From Arenimonas daejeonensis (GTDB lineage Bacteria > Pseudomonadota > Gammaproteobacteria > Xanthomonadales > Xanthomonadaceae): a stretch of 64,000 nt of DNA. The stretch covers positions 2,666,001 to 2,730,000 of the forward strand of contig NZ_CP042453.1 in the NCBI RefSeq assembly GCF_007993735.1, written 5' to 3'. The notes beneath the pieces were generated by a model. The model was not told the DNA's origin, did not search any database, and was given only the letters and a program-made list of their open reading frames with translations. Below are positions 31,233 to 46,837 of the stretch, in pieces. The translations under genes were made by a program, and so were the position numbers. Every line of letters begins with the position of its first letter. Position 1 is the first letter of the stretch.

Positions 31233-31976
31233 ATGGCCGCCGTTGATTTCAGCACTATCCCCACCGATGTTCCCCTTACCGTCGAGAACATCAACCGCCT
31301 CGCGGATCGCGCCGCGGAACTCGCCACGGCCTTCGCGAATCGCATCGGGAACATCCAGCAGCAGGTCGGAGAGGCACGCGAGCGCTATAGCCGCGAGGCC
31401 GATGAGATCGTCAACGAAACCGAACCGGCCAACCGCAATGTTGCCCGCCAGTTCGCGAAGCAGCAGGCCGCGATGCGCCTCATCAAGTTCAAGACCAACA
31501 TCGAGGTTTCGAGCCGCGCCCAGCGGGAGGAGATTCTTCGCCCGCTGGCAAGGCTTGCCGAGGACGCGAAGTTCCTTCTCAGCCTCTGCCACTCCCCCGC
31601 CCAGATGCTCGGTCGCGTTGCCTTGGGCGAAACCAAGCGCACCCAGTACCAGCTGCAGCTGGAGGGCGCCGGCCCGGTCGAGCTGGAAACCGCGGCGATC
31701 ACCGCGATTGCCACGGAGGATGTCGTCCTTTGCGCCGCAATCGTGACCGTGATCGACCGGCGCCCCACGAATCGCCGGCCGTTTACCGCCTCCGCCTTTG
31801 CGGAGCGTGCCTACGGGGCGATCCATCGCCAGGTACACGCGAAGCTGCAAGGGGTGATCCTCGCCGAGAAGACGGCCCGCGCCGCCAACGCCGAGTTCAT
31901 CCGCGGCCGGGCAGACCCGATCATGAACCTGTCGAACCAGCTCGCCGCCCGGGCAATCGCGGAAGCATCCGCCTAG
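31233..31976 (+). CDS. unknown helical element protein
   Basis: 247 aa, intact. Predicted largely helical and coiled-coil-like (NINRLADRAAELATAFANRI, then REEILRPLARLAEDAKFLLS). No catalytic motif seen and no membrane segment. It is divergent from the ATPase across a 143-base gap, which must hold both promoters. It is in the place of phage virion genes but does not resemble portal or capsid proteins. Confidence 0.68.
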   Translation: MAAVDFSTIPTDVPLTVENINRLADRAAELATAFANRIGNIQQQVGEARERYSREADEIVNETEPANRNVARQFAKQQAAMRLIKFKTNIEVSSRAQREEILRPLARLAEDAKFLLSLCHSPAQMLGRVALGETKRTQYQLQLEGAGPVELETAAITAIATEDVVLCAAIVTVIDRRPTNRRPFTASAFAERAYGAIHRQVHAKLQGVILAEKTARAANAEFIRGRADPIMNLSNQLAARAIAEASA

Positions 31977-31997
31977 TCGAACTCGGGGCCTCGGTTC

Positions 31998-32369
31998 GTG
32001 GGTGCATCACGCAAGCTGCGCCCTGACGCGAACAGAGGCCCCGACCTAGCCGACGCGCCCGCCTCCCGCCAAGCGGAGGCCTCTAGGCAGGCGATTCGCG
32101 CCAAGTGGGCCGATCCTGCCTTCCGGGAGCGAATCTCGGCCCAGATGAAGGCCCGCTGGCAGGACACGGCCTATCGAGAGAACGCGGGCAGCTTCCGGCG
32201 GGACGAGCGCACCTACTACTGGCAGCGCGTGTCCTCCGGGCAGATCGTGTCCCGGACGAAGCTCGAAATGCGCCAGCAGTTCGGGCTCAAGTCCCCCGCC
32301 CTTGACGACCTCGTGGCTGGGCGCATCCAGACGTCCCGGGGTGGCGAATCGCGCCCAGCGTCCTGCTGA
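31998..32369 (+). CDS. unknown protein with NUMOD3-like repeat
   Basis: 123 aa with a GTG start, 21 bases after the previous gene. The segment AIRAKWADPAFRERISAQMK then ARWQDTAYRE has the look of NUMOD3-type DNA-binding repeats found in homing endonucleases and related phage proteins, but no GIY-YIG or HNH catalytic domain is present. Alternatively a small DNA-binding phage protein. Confidence 0.55.
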   Translation: MGASRKLRPDANRGPDLADAPASRQAEASRQAIRAKWADPAFRERISAQMKARWQDTAYRENAGSFRRDERTYYWQRVSSGQIVSRTKLEMRQQFGLKSPALDDLVAGRIQTSRGGESRPASC

Positions 32370-32740
32370 GCGGCGGCCCAAGATGGGTGTTTCCCTAGCC
32401 CAAAGGCGCTTCGTCCGCTCCAGCCCGTCCGACCCACAGGAGGGATCGTTTACGACGTCACCGGCCCGGGGCAACGGAGCCGGGCATTCTCACGGAATGA
32501 GAATGCATGGAGGCGTCTAGGTAAACTCGGTCTAGACCGGAAACGTTTAGACGCCTAATCTGAATACGCTCCTTTGTTACATAAGTTGTTGATTGTTAAT
32601 GACACATAGTCAGCCGTTCTATGTGTTTCGCACATATAACATTCTTTTAACATCTTTTTGCGCGAGAGCGCTTGCATTCTCGTCTTCGTCCTGTCATTCT
32701 GTGTGCCACTCGCGCCACCACCGGCCGGGGAAGGACCCAT
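32370..32740. promoter_or_regulatory. 371-base regulatory region with hairpins and an AT-rich promoter zone
   Basis: No gene found. GCATTCTC (32484-32491) and GAGAATGC (32499-32506) form a perfect hairpin. AGGCGTCTA (32511-32519) and TAGACGCCT (32548-32556) are perfect inverted arms around the palindrome CGGTCTAGACCG (32528-32539). The following 130 bases are AT-rich against a GC-rich background and should contain the promoter of the DUF5343 gene. A repressor operator or conditional switch is likely. Confidence 0.55.
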
Positions 32741-33489
32741 ATGAACGAGAAGATCGCGAAGCCGCCTTACATCACCTACAAGACCTGGCAGTGGCTCATC
32801 GGTGAGCTGCGCACCCATGACGTCCTCCCGGGTGCGATTGACCGTGGCTATCTGAAAAAGCGGTCGGGCTCGGAGCAGTCGGGCCTGATTGCGGCGCTGA
32901 AGTGGTTCGGCATGATTGATGACTCCGGCGCTCCGACGCAGCTTTTGCGCGACTACATCGTTGCGGACGAGATCAAAGCCGCCGCGATGTTCAAGAAGAT
33001 GGTCGAGCAGTCCTACAGCGCAGTCACCGACGGCTCCTTCGCGCTGGGAAGCGCGACGACCAACATGCTCGCGGACAAGTTCCGCGAGTTTGAGATCAGT
33101 GGTTCGACGCTGACGAAGTCGATCAGCTTCTTCCTGTCGGCAGCGAAGGACGCGGGCATCAAGGTCAGCCCTCATGCGAAGGCGCCGCCGGCTCCCAGCA
33201 ATGGCGGTACGAAGCGAAAGACCAAGACTCCGACGCCGCTTCAGCAGACAGCGCCCCGCTGGCGCCCGACCATCACGCGCACGGCAAGCCCAAGCCGCCG
33301 CGGGAAGGAATGGTTGCGATCCCGATCCCCATCTTCGGGGGACAGGACGGCGTCATCTACTTGCCCGACCAGATGTCGGCTAAGCAGTGGGAGAACGTCA
33401 TCAAGATGACGGAGTTCATCCTGCAGAACTACCGCGACACGATGGCCGAGGAGTCGGTTCCGACTGTCAACAAGGAGGAGCCGGGATGA
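32741..33489 (+). CDS. DUF5343 family protein; one frame break
   Basis: About 249 aa. Residues ~9-130 match the DUF5343 pattern: YITYKTWQWLIGELR, PGAIDRGYLKKRSGSEQSGL, and ALKWFGMIDDSGAPTQLL, a winged-helix-like fold common in mobile elements. A proline-rich linker follows, then IPIPIFGGQDGVIYLPDQMS and a helix. One base is missing at about 33222-33232. GGAAGG sits six bases before the ATG at 32741. Function unknown; accessory cargo in the right-hand part of the element. Confidence 0.75.
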
Positions 33490-33584
33490 GGAGAGCAGCT
33501 GGCTACTCGCGTAAAACCGCCGCCGCGAGTGGCCGAGAAAAAGAAACGCCCCAACCCAAGTCCCCGTCTACTAAACAGGCTTGA
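33486..33584 (+). CDS. tiny basic protein after DUF5343 (doubtful)
   Basis: 32 aa, MRRAAGYSRKTAAASGREKE and more, highly basic. The ATG overlaps the DUF5343 stop (GATGA), which favours coupled translation; there is no other evidence. Confidence 0.35.
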   Translation: MRRAAGYSRKTAAASGREKETPQPKSPSTKQA

Positions 33585-33724
33585 GTTGAGGCGCGAGGCG
33601 GACAACGGCAAGGCAGTGAGGGCGTCCCTCTGCCGATACCGAGGCCCTTGATACGGCAAAGAGTATACCTCTTTGAACTCTGGTATTCCATATCGCCCTC
33701 CTCATACCGACTTGAGGAGGACTT

Positions 33725-33823
33725 ATGTCCGGTGCCAAGACGGTGCATGTTTGCGCGTACAGCCGGTTCCGAAAGGGCCGTCTGGAATACGTCTGCAAGC
33801 ATATGCGCAGCCCGCCGGGCTGA
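33725..33823 (+). CDS. small conserved-type phage protein, 32 aa
   Basis: A strong Shine-Dalgarno (GAGGAGG, four bases before ATG 33725). The sequence TVHVCAYSRFRKGRLEYVCK fits a short motif often seen in tiny phage-encoded proteins (VxGYxRxxxGxxxxVxxHxR, from memory). Two cysteines are present. Too short for most gene callers. The 140 bases before it carry no other gene. Confidence 0.55.
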   Translation: MSGAKTVHVCAYSRFRKGRLEYVCKHMRSPPG

Positions 33824-33896
33824 GCAGCACCCGGGAGCGCCCTTCGGGGCGCCTCCCGTCACTGGCATCACAGTCCCCTCGGGTAATGGAGGCAAC

Positions 33897-34178
33897 ATGA
33901 CTTCTTCGACCGAGGAAGAGAAGGACGTTGCGCAGTGGATGCTTGAGCAATACCGGCGATCCAATCGCCTGGTTCAGGCAACCGCGGCGCGCGGCATTCG
34001 AGCCACCTTCGGCGAACAGCACGTCTACAAGAACCGCCAGCACAATTGGGGGATCAACAAGGGCATCCTTGAGGAATTCCGCAAGCTGACGCCTGACGAC
34101 GTGGTGTGGAGCCGGAGTTCACAAACGTGGCGGCAACGTCGCGAAACCGATCCGCCTGACAAGCGGATGGTCCGCTAA
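33897..34178 (+). CDS. DUF6953 family protein
   Basis: 93 aa, intact, with GGAGG four bases before the ATG at 33897. It matches the DUF6953 layout: KDVAQWMLEQYRR, GIRATFGEQHVYKNRQHNWG, INKGILEEFRKLTPDDVVWS and a final WRQRRETDPPD. Function unknown. Last protein gene of the element, followed by a terminator. Confidence 0.72.
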   Translation: MTSSTEEEKDVAQWMLEQYRRSNRLVQATAARGIRATFGEQHVYKNRQHNWGINKGILEEFRKLTPDDVVWSRSSQTWRQRRETDPPDKRMVR

Positions 34179-34181
34179 CAA

Positions 34182-34208
34182 AAAGGCCGCCCTTTCGGGG
34201 CGGCCTTT
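34182..34208 (+). terminator. rho-independent terminator at the element's right end
   Basis: AAAGGCCGCCC-CTTTCGG-type hairpin with GGGCGGCCTTT and a T-containing tail (TTTCTGGG). It separates the rightward cargo genes from the leftward tRNA-Thr. Confidence 0.85.
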
Positions 34209-34218
34209 CTGGGTCTAC

Positions 34219-34294
34219 TGGTGCCGGAAATAGGAATCGAACCTACGACCTCATCATTACGAATGACGCGCTCTACCAACTGAGCTATTCCGGC
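34219..34294 (-). tRNA. element-borne tRNA-Thr(CGU), complete
   Basis: 76 bases with CCA. Acceptor GCCGGAA/TTCCGGC is perfect. Anticodon loop TTCGTAA gives anticodon CGT, and the stem is CGTCA/TGATG (one G-T pair). The T arm is GTAGG/CCTAT. Compared with the split host copy (stem GCGCA/TGCGT, T arm GCAGG/CCTGT), both stems differ on both strands in a compensated way. So it is a separate gene brought by the element, not the host copy remade by integration. It also contains TTACGAAT (34257-34264). Confidence 0.95.
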
Positions 34295-34297
34295 GAA

Positions 34298-34328
34298 GCC
34301 TTATTATAGCCTTACTAGGGCCGTTCTC
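34298..34328. repeat. candidate integrase arm-type sites, right end
   Basis: GCCTTATTA (34298-34306), GCCTTACTAG (34309-34318) and TAGGGCCGTTCTC (34316-34328) repeat sequences of the left end. Since they lie between the element tRNA and the host tRNA 5' half, they mark this stretch as element DNA. Confidence 0.6.
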
Positions 34329-34379
34329 ACGAGCCGGGAATCCACGAATTCATGGGGCTTCGGTCAGGAGACCTTAATC

Positions 34380-34417
34380 TTACGAATGCGCCGCTCTACC
34401 AACTGAGCTATTCCGGC
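34380..34417 (-). pseudogene. 5' half of the host tRNA-Thr(CGU), attR side
   Basis: Minus-strand remnant of tRNA positions 1 to 38: GCCGGAATAGCTC, D arm, GCGCA and the TTCGTAA loop, then unrelated sequence. No pairing partner for the GCGCA stem follows, so it cannot form a tRNA. With 20940-20985 it rebuilds the original gene. Confidence 0.92.
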
Positions 34418-34454
34418 GGAAGGCGCGGATTCTAGGCTTCCAGGGCCAGCCGGG

Positions 34455-35405
34455 TCAATTTACCAGGCTGATCCGCAGTTCCTTGGGCAGGGCAAACACC
34501 ACGTCCTCGGGCTTGCCCTCCAGGTGCTCGACCACGCCGGCGCCCAGGTCACGCAGGCGGGCGATGACCCCTTGCACCAGCACTTCGGGCGCCGAGGCGC
34601 CGGCCGTGACGCCGACCCGGCGTGCGCCGGCCACCCAGGCCGGATCGATGTGCTCGGCACCGTCGATCAGGTAGGCGCGGGCGCCCTGCTTCTCGGCCAG
34701 CTCGCGCAGGCGGTTGGAGTTGGAACTGTTCACCGAGCCGACCACCAGCACCAGGTCGCACTGCTCGGCCAGCAGGCGCACCGCGTCCTGGCGGTTCTGG
34801 GTGGCGTAGCAGATGTCGTCGTGTTTCGGGCCCTGGATGGCCGGGAACCGGTCCTGCAGGGCGGCGATGATTTCACGGGTGTCGTCCACGCTCAGCGTGG
34901 TCTGGGTCGTGTAGGCCAACTGCTCGGGCTGGTTCACCGCCAGCGTCGCCACGCCGCCCACGTCCTCGACCAGGTAGATCCGGCCTTCGCCGAATTCCTT
35001 CTTCCACTGGCCCATGGTGCCTTCCACCTCGGGGTGCCCGGCGTGGCCGATCAGGATCACGTCGCGGCCGGCGCGGCAATGGCGCGCGACCTCGATGTGC
35101 ACCTTGGTCACCAGCGGACAGGTGGCGTCGAACACTTTCAGGCCGCGGCGCTCGGCTTCGGCACGCACGGCCTGGGAGACACCATGGGCGCTGAAGATGA
35201 CGGTGGCACCGGCGGGAACCTCGTCGAGCTCCTCGACGAAGATCGCGCCACGCTGGCGCAGGTCCTCGACCACGAAGCGGTTGTGCACCACTTCATGGCG
35301 CACGTAGATGGGCGCGCCCAGCGATTCGATGGCGCGCTTGACGATCTCGATGGCGCGGTCGACACCGGCGCAGAAACCGCGGGGATTGGCGAGCAGGACG
35401 TCCAT
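34455..35405 (-). CDS. ispH: 4-hydroxy-3-methylbut-2-enyl diphosphate reductase
   Basis: Last step of the MEP isoprenoid pathway, making IPP and DMAPP. 316 aa, intact. The three cluster cysteines lie in [23 protein letters not shown] and [21 protein letters not shown] binds the diphosphate. Last gene of the murJ-ribF-ileS-lspA-ispH operon, eight bases after lspA. Its 3' end is 37 bases from the attR tRNA fragment. Confidence 0.98.
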   Translation of the reverse strand: MDVLLANPRGFCAGVDRAIEIVKRAIESLGAPIYVRHEVVHNRFVVEDLRQRGAIFVEELDEVPAGATVIFSAHGVSQAVRAEAERRGLKVFDATCPLVTKVHIEVARHCRAGRDVILIGHAGHPEVEGTMGQWKKEFGEGRIYLVEDVGGVATLAVNQPEQLAYTTQTTLSVDDTREIIAALQDRFPAIQGPKHDDICYATQNRQDAVRLLAEQCDLVLVVGSVNSSNSNRLRELAEKQGARAYLIDGAEHIDPAWVAGARRVGVTAGASAPEVLVQGVIARLRDLGAGVVEHLEGKPEDVVFALPKELRISLVN

Positions 35406-35413
35406 GGCGCGGA

Positions 35414-35913
35414 TTATCCGCCCTTTTCCGCCCCGCCCGGGGCCTTGAAGCTGAACAGGACCAGCAGCACGGCGCCGACCACGATGGCCGAGTCGGCCAC
35501 GTTGAAGGCCGGCCAGTGGTAGCTGCCGGCGTACCAGTCCACGAAGTCCACGACGTAGCCGTAGCGCACCCGGTCCACCAGGTTGCCCAGGGCACCGGCG
35601 ATCACCAGCGCGAACGGCAGGGCCGTGCGCCAGTCCGAACGCGACGTGCGTGCCAGCATCACCGCCAGCACCCCGCTGATGACCACCGCCAGCGTGCTGA
35701 AGAACCAGCGCTGCCAGCCGCCGGCATCGGACAGGAAGCTGAAGGCGGCACCGTAGTTGTGCACCAGGGTCCAGTTCCAGAAGCCGTCGATGACCGGCAC
35801 GGGCTGGCGATAGACCAGACTGGCCGTCGCCCAGGCCTTGGACCACTGGTCCGCGACGATCAGCAGTGCCGACAGTCCCAGCCAGGACAGCGCGTTCGGC
35901 TTGGGCAGTGACA

Positions 35914-35914
<1 letters not shown>
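35414..35914 (-). CDS. lspA: lipoprotein signal peptidase II
   Basis: Aspartic membrane protease that cleaves prolipoprotein signal peptides after lipidation. 166 aa with four membrane helices. The catalytic aspartates are in [10 protein letters not shown] and [22 protein letters not shown] is the family motif. Start ATG 35912-35914 overlaps the ileS stop. Confidence 0.97.
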
Positions 35915-38791
<2,877 letters not shown>

Positions 38792-38795
<4 letters not shown>

Positions 38796-39748
38796 GCCAA
38801 CGCTCCGCGTTCTTCCAGGTCGTGGCGCAAAACGCGCCGGGCTTGCGCCGCATCCAGGTCCATCTGCCGGACCAGGGCGGGCAAATCGTCAAACTTCACT
38901 TCGTCGCGCAGCCTGGCGACGAACTCCACTTCGATGCGGCGCCCGTACAGGTCGCCATCGAAGTCGAACACATGCGCCTCGAGCAGCGGCTCCACACCCA
39001 GCACCGTCGGGCGCGTGCCCAGGCTGGAGACACTGGCCATCGGCTCGGCGCCGATGCCATGCACCCAAGTAGCGTAGATGCCCGACAGCGCGGGCCGCTT
39101 GCCCGCCAGCCTGAGGTTGGCCGTAGGGTAGCCGAGCTTGCGGCCCAGTTGCCGGCCACGCACGACTTTGCCGGCGATCGCGTAGCGCCGGCCCAGGGCG
39201 CGGGCCGCGCCGTCGAGGTCGCCGGCGGCCAGGGCCTGGCGGATCGCCGTGCTCGAATACCGTCCGCCCTCGCCGTCCACCGGCGCGATCGCGTCGGCGC
39301 TGAAACCCGATTTCGCGCCGAGTGCCTGCAGCAGGGCCAGGTCGCCCCGACGGCCGTTGCCGAAGCGGAAATCCGGTCCGACCCAGACCTCACGCGCCGA
39401 CAGCCGGCGCACCAGCACCCGGTCGACAAAGTCCTCTGCGCTCATCGCCGCCATCGCCGCGTTGAAACGCAGCAGGCCGACCATGTCCATGCCCAACCCG
39501 CACAGGCCCTCGAACTTTGCGCGCGGCAGCAGCAGGCGAGGCGGTGGCTGGTCACGGGCGAAAAATTCGCGCGGCAGTGGCTCGAAACTCAGGGCCACCG
39601 CAGCGCGGCCGGCAGTGCGCGCACGCTCGCGCACGCGGTCGACCAGTGCCCGATGCCCCAGATGGAGGCCGTCGAAGGCGCCGATGCAAACCACGCTGCC
39701 CTGCGGGCAAAGTGATTCGCCCTCGACGTCCCGGAACAGCCTGCTCAT
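38792..39748 (-). CDS. ribF: bifunctional riboflavin kinase/FAD synthetase
   Basis: Makes FMN and FAD from riboflavin. 318 aa, intact. The N-terminal adenylyltransferase domain has [17 protein letters not shown] and [11 protein letters not shown]; the C-terminal kinase domain has [11 protein letters not shown] and the [13 protein letters not shown] ending. Between murJ (19-base gap) and ileS (overlap), the conserved order. Confidence 0.97.
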
Positions 39749-39767
39749 GCCGAAATTATAGCCGGGC

Positions 39768-41325
39768 TCAGAGCCCGCGCAGTTCGCGCGGCCGCCAGCC
39801 GCAGGCCATCAGGGCCAGTCCGTAGGCGCCGGCACCGGCCGCGACCACGGCCAGCAGCCAGCCCCAGCGGGCCATGCCCGACCAGGCACGCCAGTCTCCG
39901 ATCGCATGGGCCGACATCAGCACCACCCCGGTCATCACCAGCGCCGCCACGCCGATGCGCAGCAGGTGCCGACCCCAGCCGGGCGCGAGCACGAAACCGC
40001 CGTCGCGGCGCAAGGCCCGCCACAGCAGCCAGGCATTGGCCAGGCCGGCCAGGCCGGTGGCCAGGGCGATGCCCGCGTGCGCGCCGGACACGCCGCCCAG
40101 CCACAGCGGCGTCACCAAGGGCGGCAGTGAGTGCGATGTTGAGGAACACCGTGACCACCGCCGCGCGCATCGGCGTCCGGGTGTCCTGGCGGGCGTAGAA
40201 GGCCGACAACAGCACCTTGCTGGCCATGAAGCCGGGAATGCCCAGGCTCATCGCCATCAGGCTCAGGCCGGTCATGCGGGCGTCGCCGGCATCGAATTCG
40301 CCGCGCTCGAAGATCGTCACCACCATCGGTTCGGCCAGCAGGGCCAGGCCCAGCGCCGCCGGCACCGCCAGCAGCAGCACGGTGCGCAGGCCCCAGTCCA
40401 GGGCCGCGGCATACCCTTCGGCGTCGGTGTCGGCGTGGCGGCGCGAAAGGTGGGGCAGGATGACGGTGGCCAGGGCCACGCCGAACAGGCCCAGCGGGAA
40501 CTCGATCAGGCGGTCGGAGTAATACAGCCAGCTCTGGCTGCCGTCGATCAACAGCGACGCGAACATGGTGCCGACGATCAGGTTCAGCTGCGCCACCGAC
40601 GACGAAAACAGCGTGGGCAGCATCAGCCGGCCGACCCGGAGCACGCCCGAATGCCTGAAATCCAGGCGCAGGCGCGGCCGCAGGCCCAACCGGCCCATCG
40701 CCGGCCACAACAGCACCAGTTGCATCACGCCCGCGGCCAGCACACCCCAGGCCAGGGCGCTGATCGGCACCGCCAGCAGCGGCGACAGCCACAGCATCGC
40801 CGCGATCACCGCCAGGTTGTGCAGCACCGGCGTCACCGCCGGCAGGGCGAAGCGCTGGAAGCTGTTGAGCACCGCGCCTGCCAGCGCCGTCATGGACACC
40901 GGGGCCAGGTAGGGAAAACGATGCGCAGCAGGTCGGAGGTGAGCTTGAACTTGGCGGGGTCGTCGAGCGTGCCGGGCGCGATCAGGGCCACCACGGCCGG
41001 CGCGGCCAGCATGCCCAGCCCGCTGACCACCAGCACCACCGCGCACAGGGCGCCGGCGACGTGGTGGGAAGTCCTTCAGCGCCGCCGGGTCGTTCTTCTG
41101 GCGCAATTCCGACAGCACCGGCACGAAAGCCGAGGCGAAGGAGCCCTCGGCGAAGATGCGCCGCAGGTAATTCGGTATCCGGTAGGCCACCGCGAAGGCA
41201 TCCACAATGCCGCCGGCGCCGAACAGGTGGGCCTGGACCATGTCCCGGACGAAACCGGCGATCCGGGACAGCAGGGTCATGGCGCTGAACACCGCGGTGG
41301 ACCGCAGCAGGCCGCCCCGGCTCAC
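39768..41325 (-). CDS. murJ: lipid II flippase MurJ; three frame breaks
   Basis: MOP-superfamily flippase for peptidoglycan precursors, about 518 aa with 14 membrane helices. Begins [20 protein letters not shown] and [20 protein letters not shown]; later [20 protein letters not shown] and [11 protein letters not shown]. Breaks: GGG 41066-41068, GGG 40912-40914 (missing base) and CC 40115-40116 (extra base). The net change is one base. GTG start 41323-41325. First gene of the murJ-ispH operon. Confidence 0.95.
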
Positions 41326-41352
41326 GCCCGCACCCCGGCAGGGTTCGGGGAA

Positions 41353-41381
41353 TTGACTCAAGCCATTGAATCGCCCATAAT
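41353..41381 (+). promoter_or_regulatory. sigma-70 promoter of rpsT
   Basis: TTGACT (41353-41358) and CATAAT (41376-41381) with an ideal 17-base spacer, 86 bases before the rpsT start. Confidence 0.8.
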
Positions 41382-41466
41382 TCCGGGTCTTTCTAGCTCC
41401 ACCCCTCTTTCCCCGCCGGTTCCGAACACCGACCCGGCCACCAACCATCGATTTCAGGAGCCCTCC

Positions 41467-41736
41467 GTGGCCAACATCAAGTCCGCCAAGAAGCGCGCCA
41501 AGCAGACCCTCGTCCGCAACGCCCGCAATGTCAGCCATCGCTCCATGCTGCGCACTGCCGTGAAGAAGGTCCTCAAGGCGCTGGAAGCCAAGGACGCGCC
41601 GGCCGCCGAGGCCGCGTTCGCGACCGCCCAGCCGATCCTGGACCGTTATTCGGCCCGCGGCCTGATCCACAAGAACAAGGCTGCCCGCCACAAGAGCCGC
41701 ATCTCCGCCCACATCAAGGCGCTGAAGCAGGCCTGA
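41467..41736 (+). CDS. rpsT: 30S ribosomal protein S20
   Basis: 89 aa, intact, lysine-rich. Begins [32 protein letters not shown] and [17 protein letters not shown] follow. The start is GTG at 41467 with AGGAG six bases upstream; non-AUG starts are also used for rpsT in E. coli, where the rare start matters for S20 autoregulation. Divergent from murJ, convergent with obgE. Confidence 0.98.
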   Translation: MANIKSAKKRAKQTLVRNARNVSHRSMLRTAVKKVLKALEAKDAPAAEAAFATAQPILDRYSARGLIHKNKAARHKSRISAHIKALKQA

Positions 41737-41744
41737 TCCGGTCA

Positions 41745-43022
<1,278 letters not shown>

Positions 43023-43028
43023 TCAGAA

Positions 43029-43053
43029 ACGAAAAGCCCCGCCGAAGCGGGGC
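43029..43053 (-). terminator. hairpin between rpmA and obgE
   Basis: On the minus strand GCCCCGC-TTCG-GCGGGGC is followed by TTTTCGTTTC. Likely a partial terminator that lowers obgE expression relative to the ribosomal genes. Confidence 0.75.
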
Positions 43054-43077
43054 CCTTCAAGCCGGTCCGGGCTGGCC

Positions 43078-43337
43078 TCAGGCCGCCGGGACGACGCTCA
43101 CGGTGCGGCGCTTCTTCGGGCCCTTCACGGAGAAGTCGACGACGCCGTCGACCAGCGCGAACAGCGTGTGGTCGCGGCCGAGGCCGACACCCATGCCCGG
43201 GTGGAACTCGGTGCCACGCTGGCGGACGATGATGTTGCCCGCTTCGATGGCCTGGCCGCCGTAGATCTTGACGCCCAGGTACTTCGGGTTGGAGTCGCGG
43301 CCGTTGCGCGACGAGCCTACGCCTTTTTCTGTGCCAT
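43078..43337 (-). CDS. rpmA: 50S ribosomal protein L27; frame broken after codon five
   Basis: 86 aa when repaired. ATG 43335-43337 is followed by MAQKK, then a stop appears because the run at 43324-43328 has five bases instead of six. The next frame continues [37 protein letters not shown] and [19 protein letters not shown]27 is needed at the peptidyl transferase centre, so this is an assembly error. A simple gene call would miss it. Confidence 0.95.
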
Positions 43338-43355
43338 GACGAATGCTCCTCTTGC

Positions 43356-43667
43356 TTAGCCGGCGATGCCGGTGATTTCGATTTCGGTGAAGTACTGCCG
43401 GTGGCCCATCTGCTTGCGATGGTGCTTACGACGGCGGAACTTGACGATGCGGACCTTGTCGAGGCGGCCGTGCGACTTGATGGTGGCGGTGACCTTGGCG
43501 CCCGAAACGTTCGGGGTGCCGACGGTGACCTTCTCGCCGTCGCCGATCATCAACACGGAGTCGATGTCGAAGCTCTTGCCTTCCTCGAGGTCGATCTTCT
43601 CGACCTTCAGGGTCTCGCCCTGCATAACGCGGTATTGCTTACCGCCGGTAACGATGACTGCGTACAT
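43356..43667 (-). CDS. rplU: 50S ribosomal protein L21
   Basis: 103 aa, intact: [35 protein letters not shown] and [15 protein letters not shown]. First gene of rplU-rpmA-obgE; 18 bases before rpmA. Confidence 0.98.
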   Translation of the reverse strand: MYAVIVTGGKQYRVMQGETLKVEKIDLEEGKSFDIDSVLMIGDGEKVTVGTPNVSGAKVTATIKSHGRLDKVRIVKFRRRKHHRKQMGHRQYFTEIEITGIAG

Positions 43668-43730
43668 GACCGGGATTCCTCTGTAGTTATTTTGGTCAAA
43701 CCTGCCCCGCGGTCACGGGACAGAAGCGGA

Positions 43731-43760
43731 ATTCTAGGGGAAACAGGCCTTTACGGTCAA
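43731..43760 (-). promoter_or_regulatory. promoter of rplU-rpmA-obgE in the rplU/uvrA gap
   Basis: On the minus strand TTGACC (43755-43760) and TAGAAT (43731-43736) are 18 bases apart, 63 bases before the rplU start. The rest of the 314-base gap to uvrA (43761-43981) holds no gene; I see neither a clear uvrA promoter nor a LexA box there. Confidence 0.75.
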
Positions 43761-43981
43761 TCGCCTGCTGACTTTCCGCCCCGTGACCAGACGACCGGGG
43801 CTGCCCGCCCTCGCGGGGAGCGTCAGGCGACTGGACCGGGAAACGGGCTGGCGGATCGGAAAACTTACGTCCAAACCATTGACCAGACAGGTTTTTGTTT
43901 CGCCCCGAAGCAGGGTCACAGCCTGCCGACGAGGCCCTGCTAAACTGCCCGGCTGCCCCCTCCGGAGCCTCTCCCAGGCGC

Positions 43982-46833
<2,852 letters not shown>

Positions 46834-46837
<4 letters not shown>

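Larger units (their letters stand above)
20978..34387. mobile_element. 13.4 kb integrative satellite-like element in tRNA-Thr(CGU)
   Basis: Bounded by the direct repeat TTACGAAT (20978-20985 and 34380-34387), each copy attached to one half of a split tRNA-Thr. Gene order: tyrosine integrase, unknown, HTH protein, AlpA-like regulator, unknown, primase-helicase, iteron-like repeats, two small unknowns, serine recombinase, small and large terminase, ATPase (opposite strand), two unknowns, DUF5343, small proteins, DUF6953, tRNA-Thr. There are no portal, capsid, tail or lysis genes. Repeats shared by both ends (GCCTTAYTA; TAGGGCCGTTCTC) support these borders. It could be a phage satellite or a prophage reduced to replication and packaging genes. 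Confidence 0.88.
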
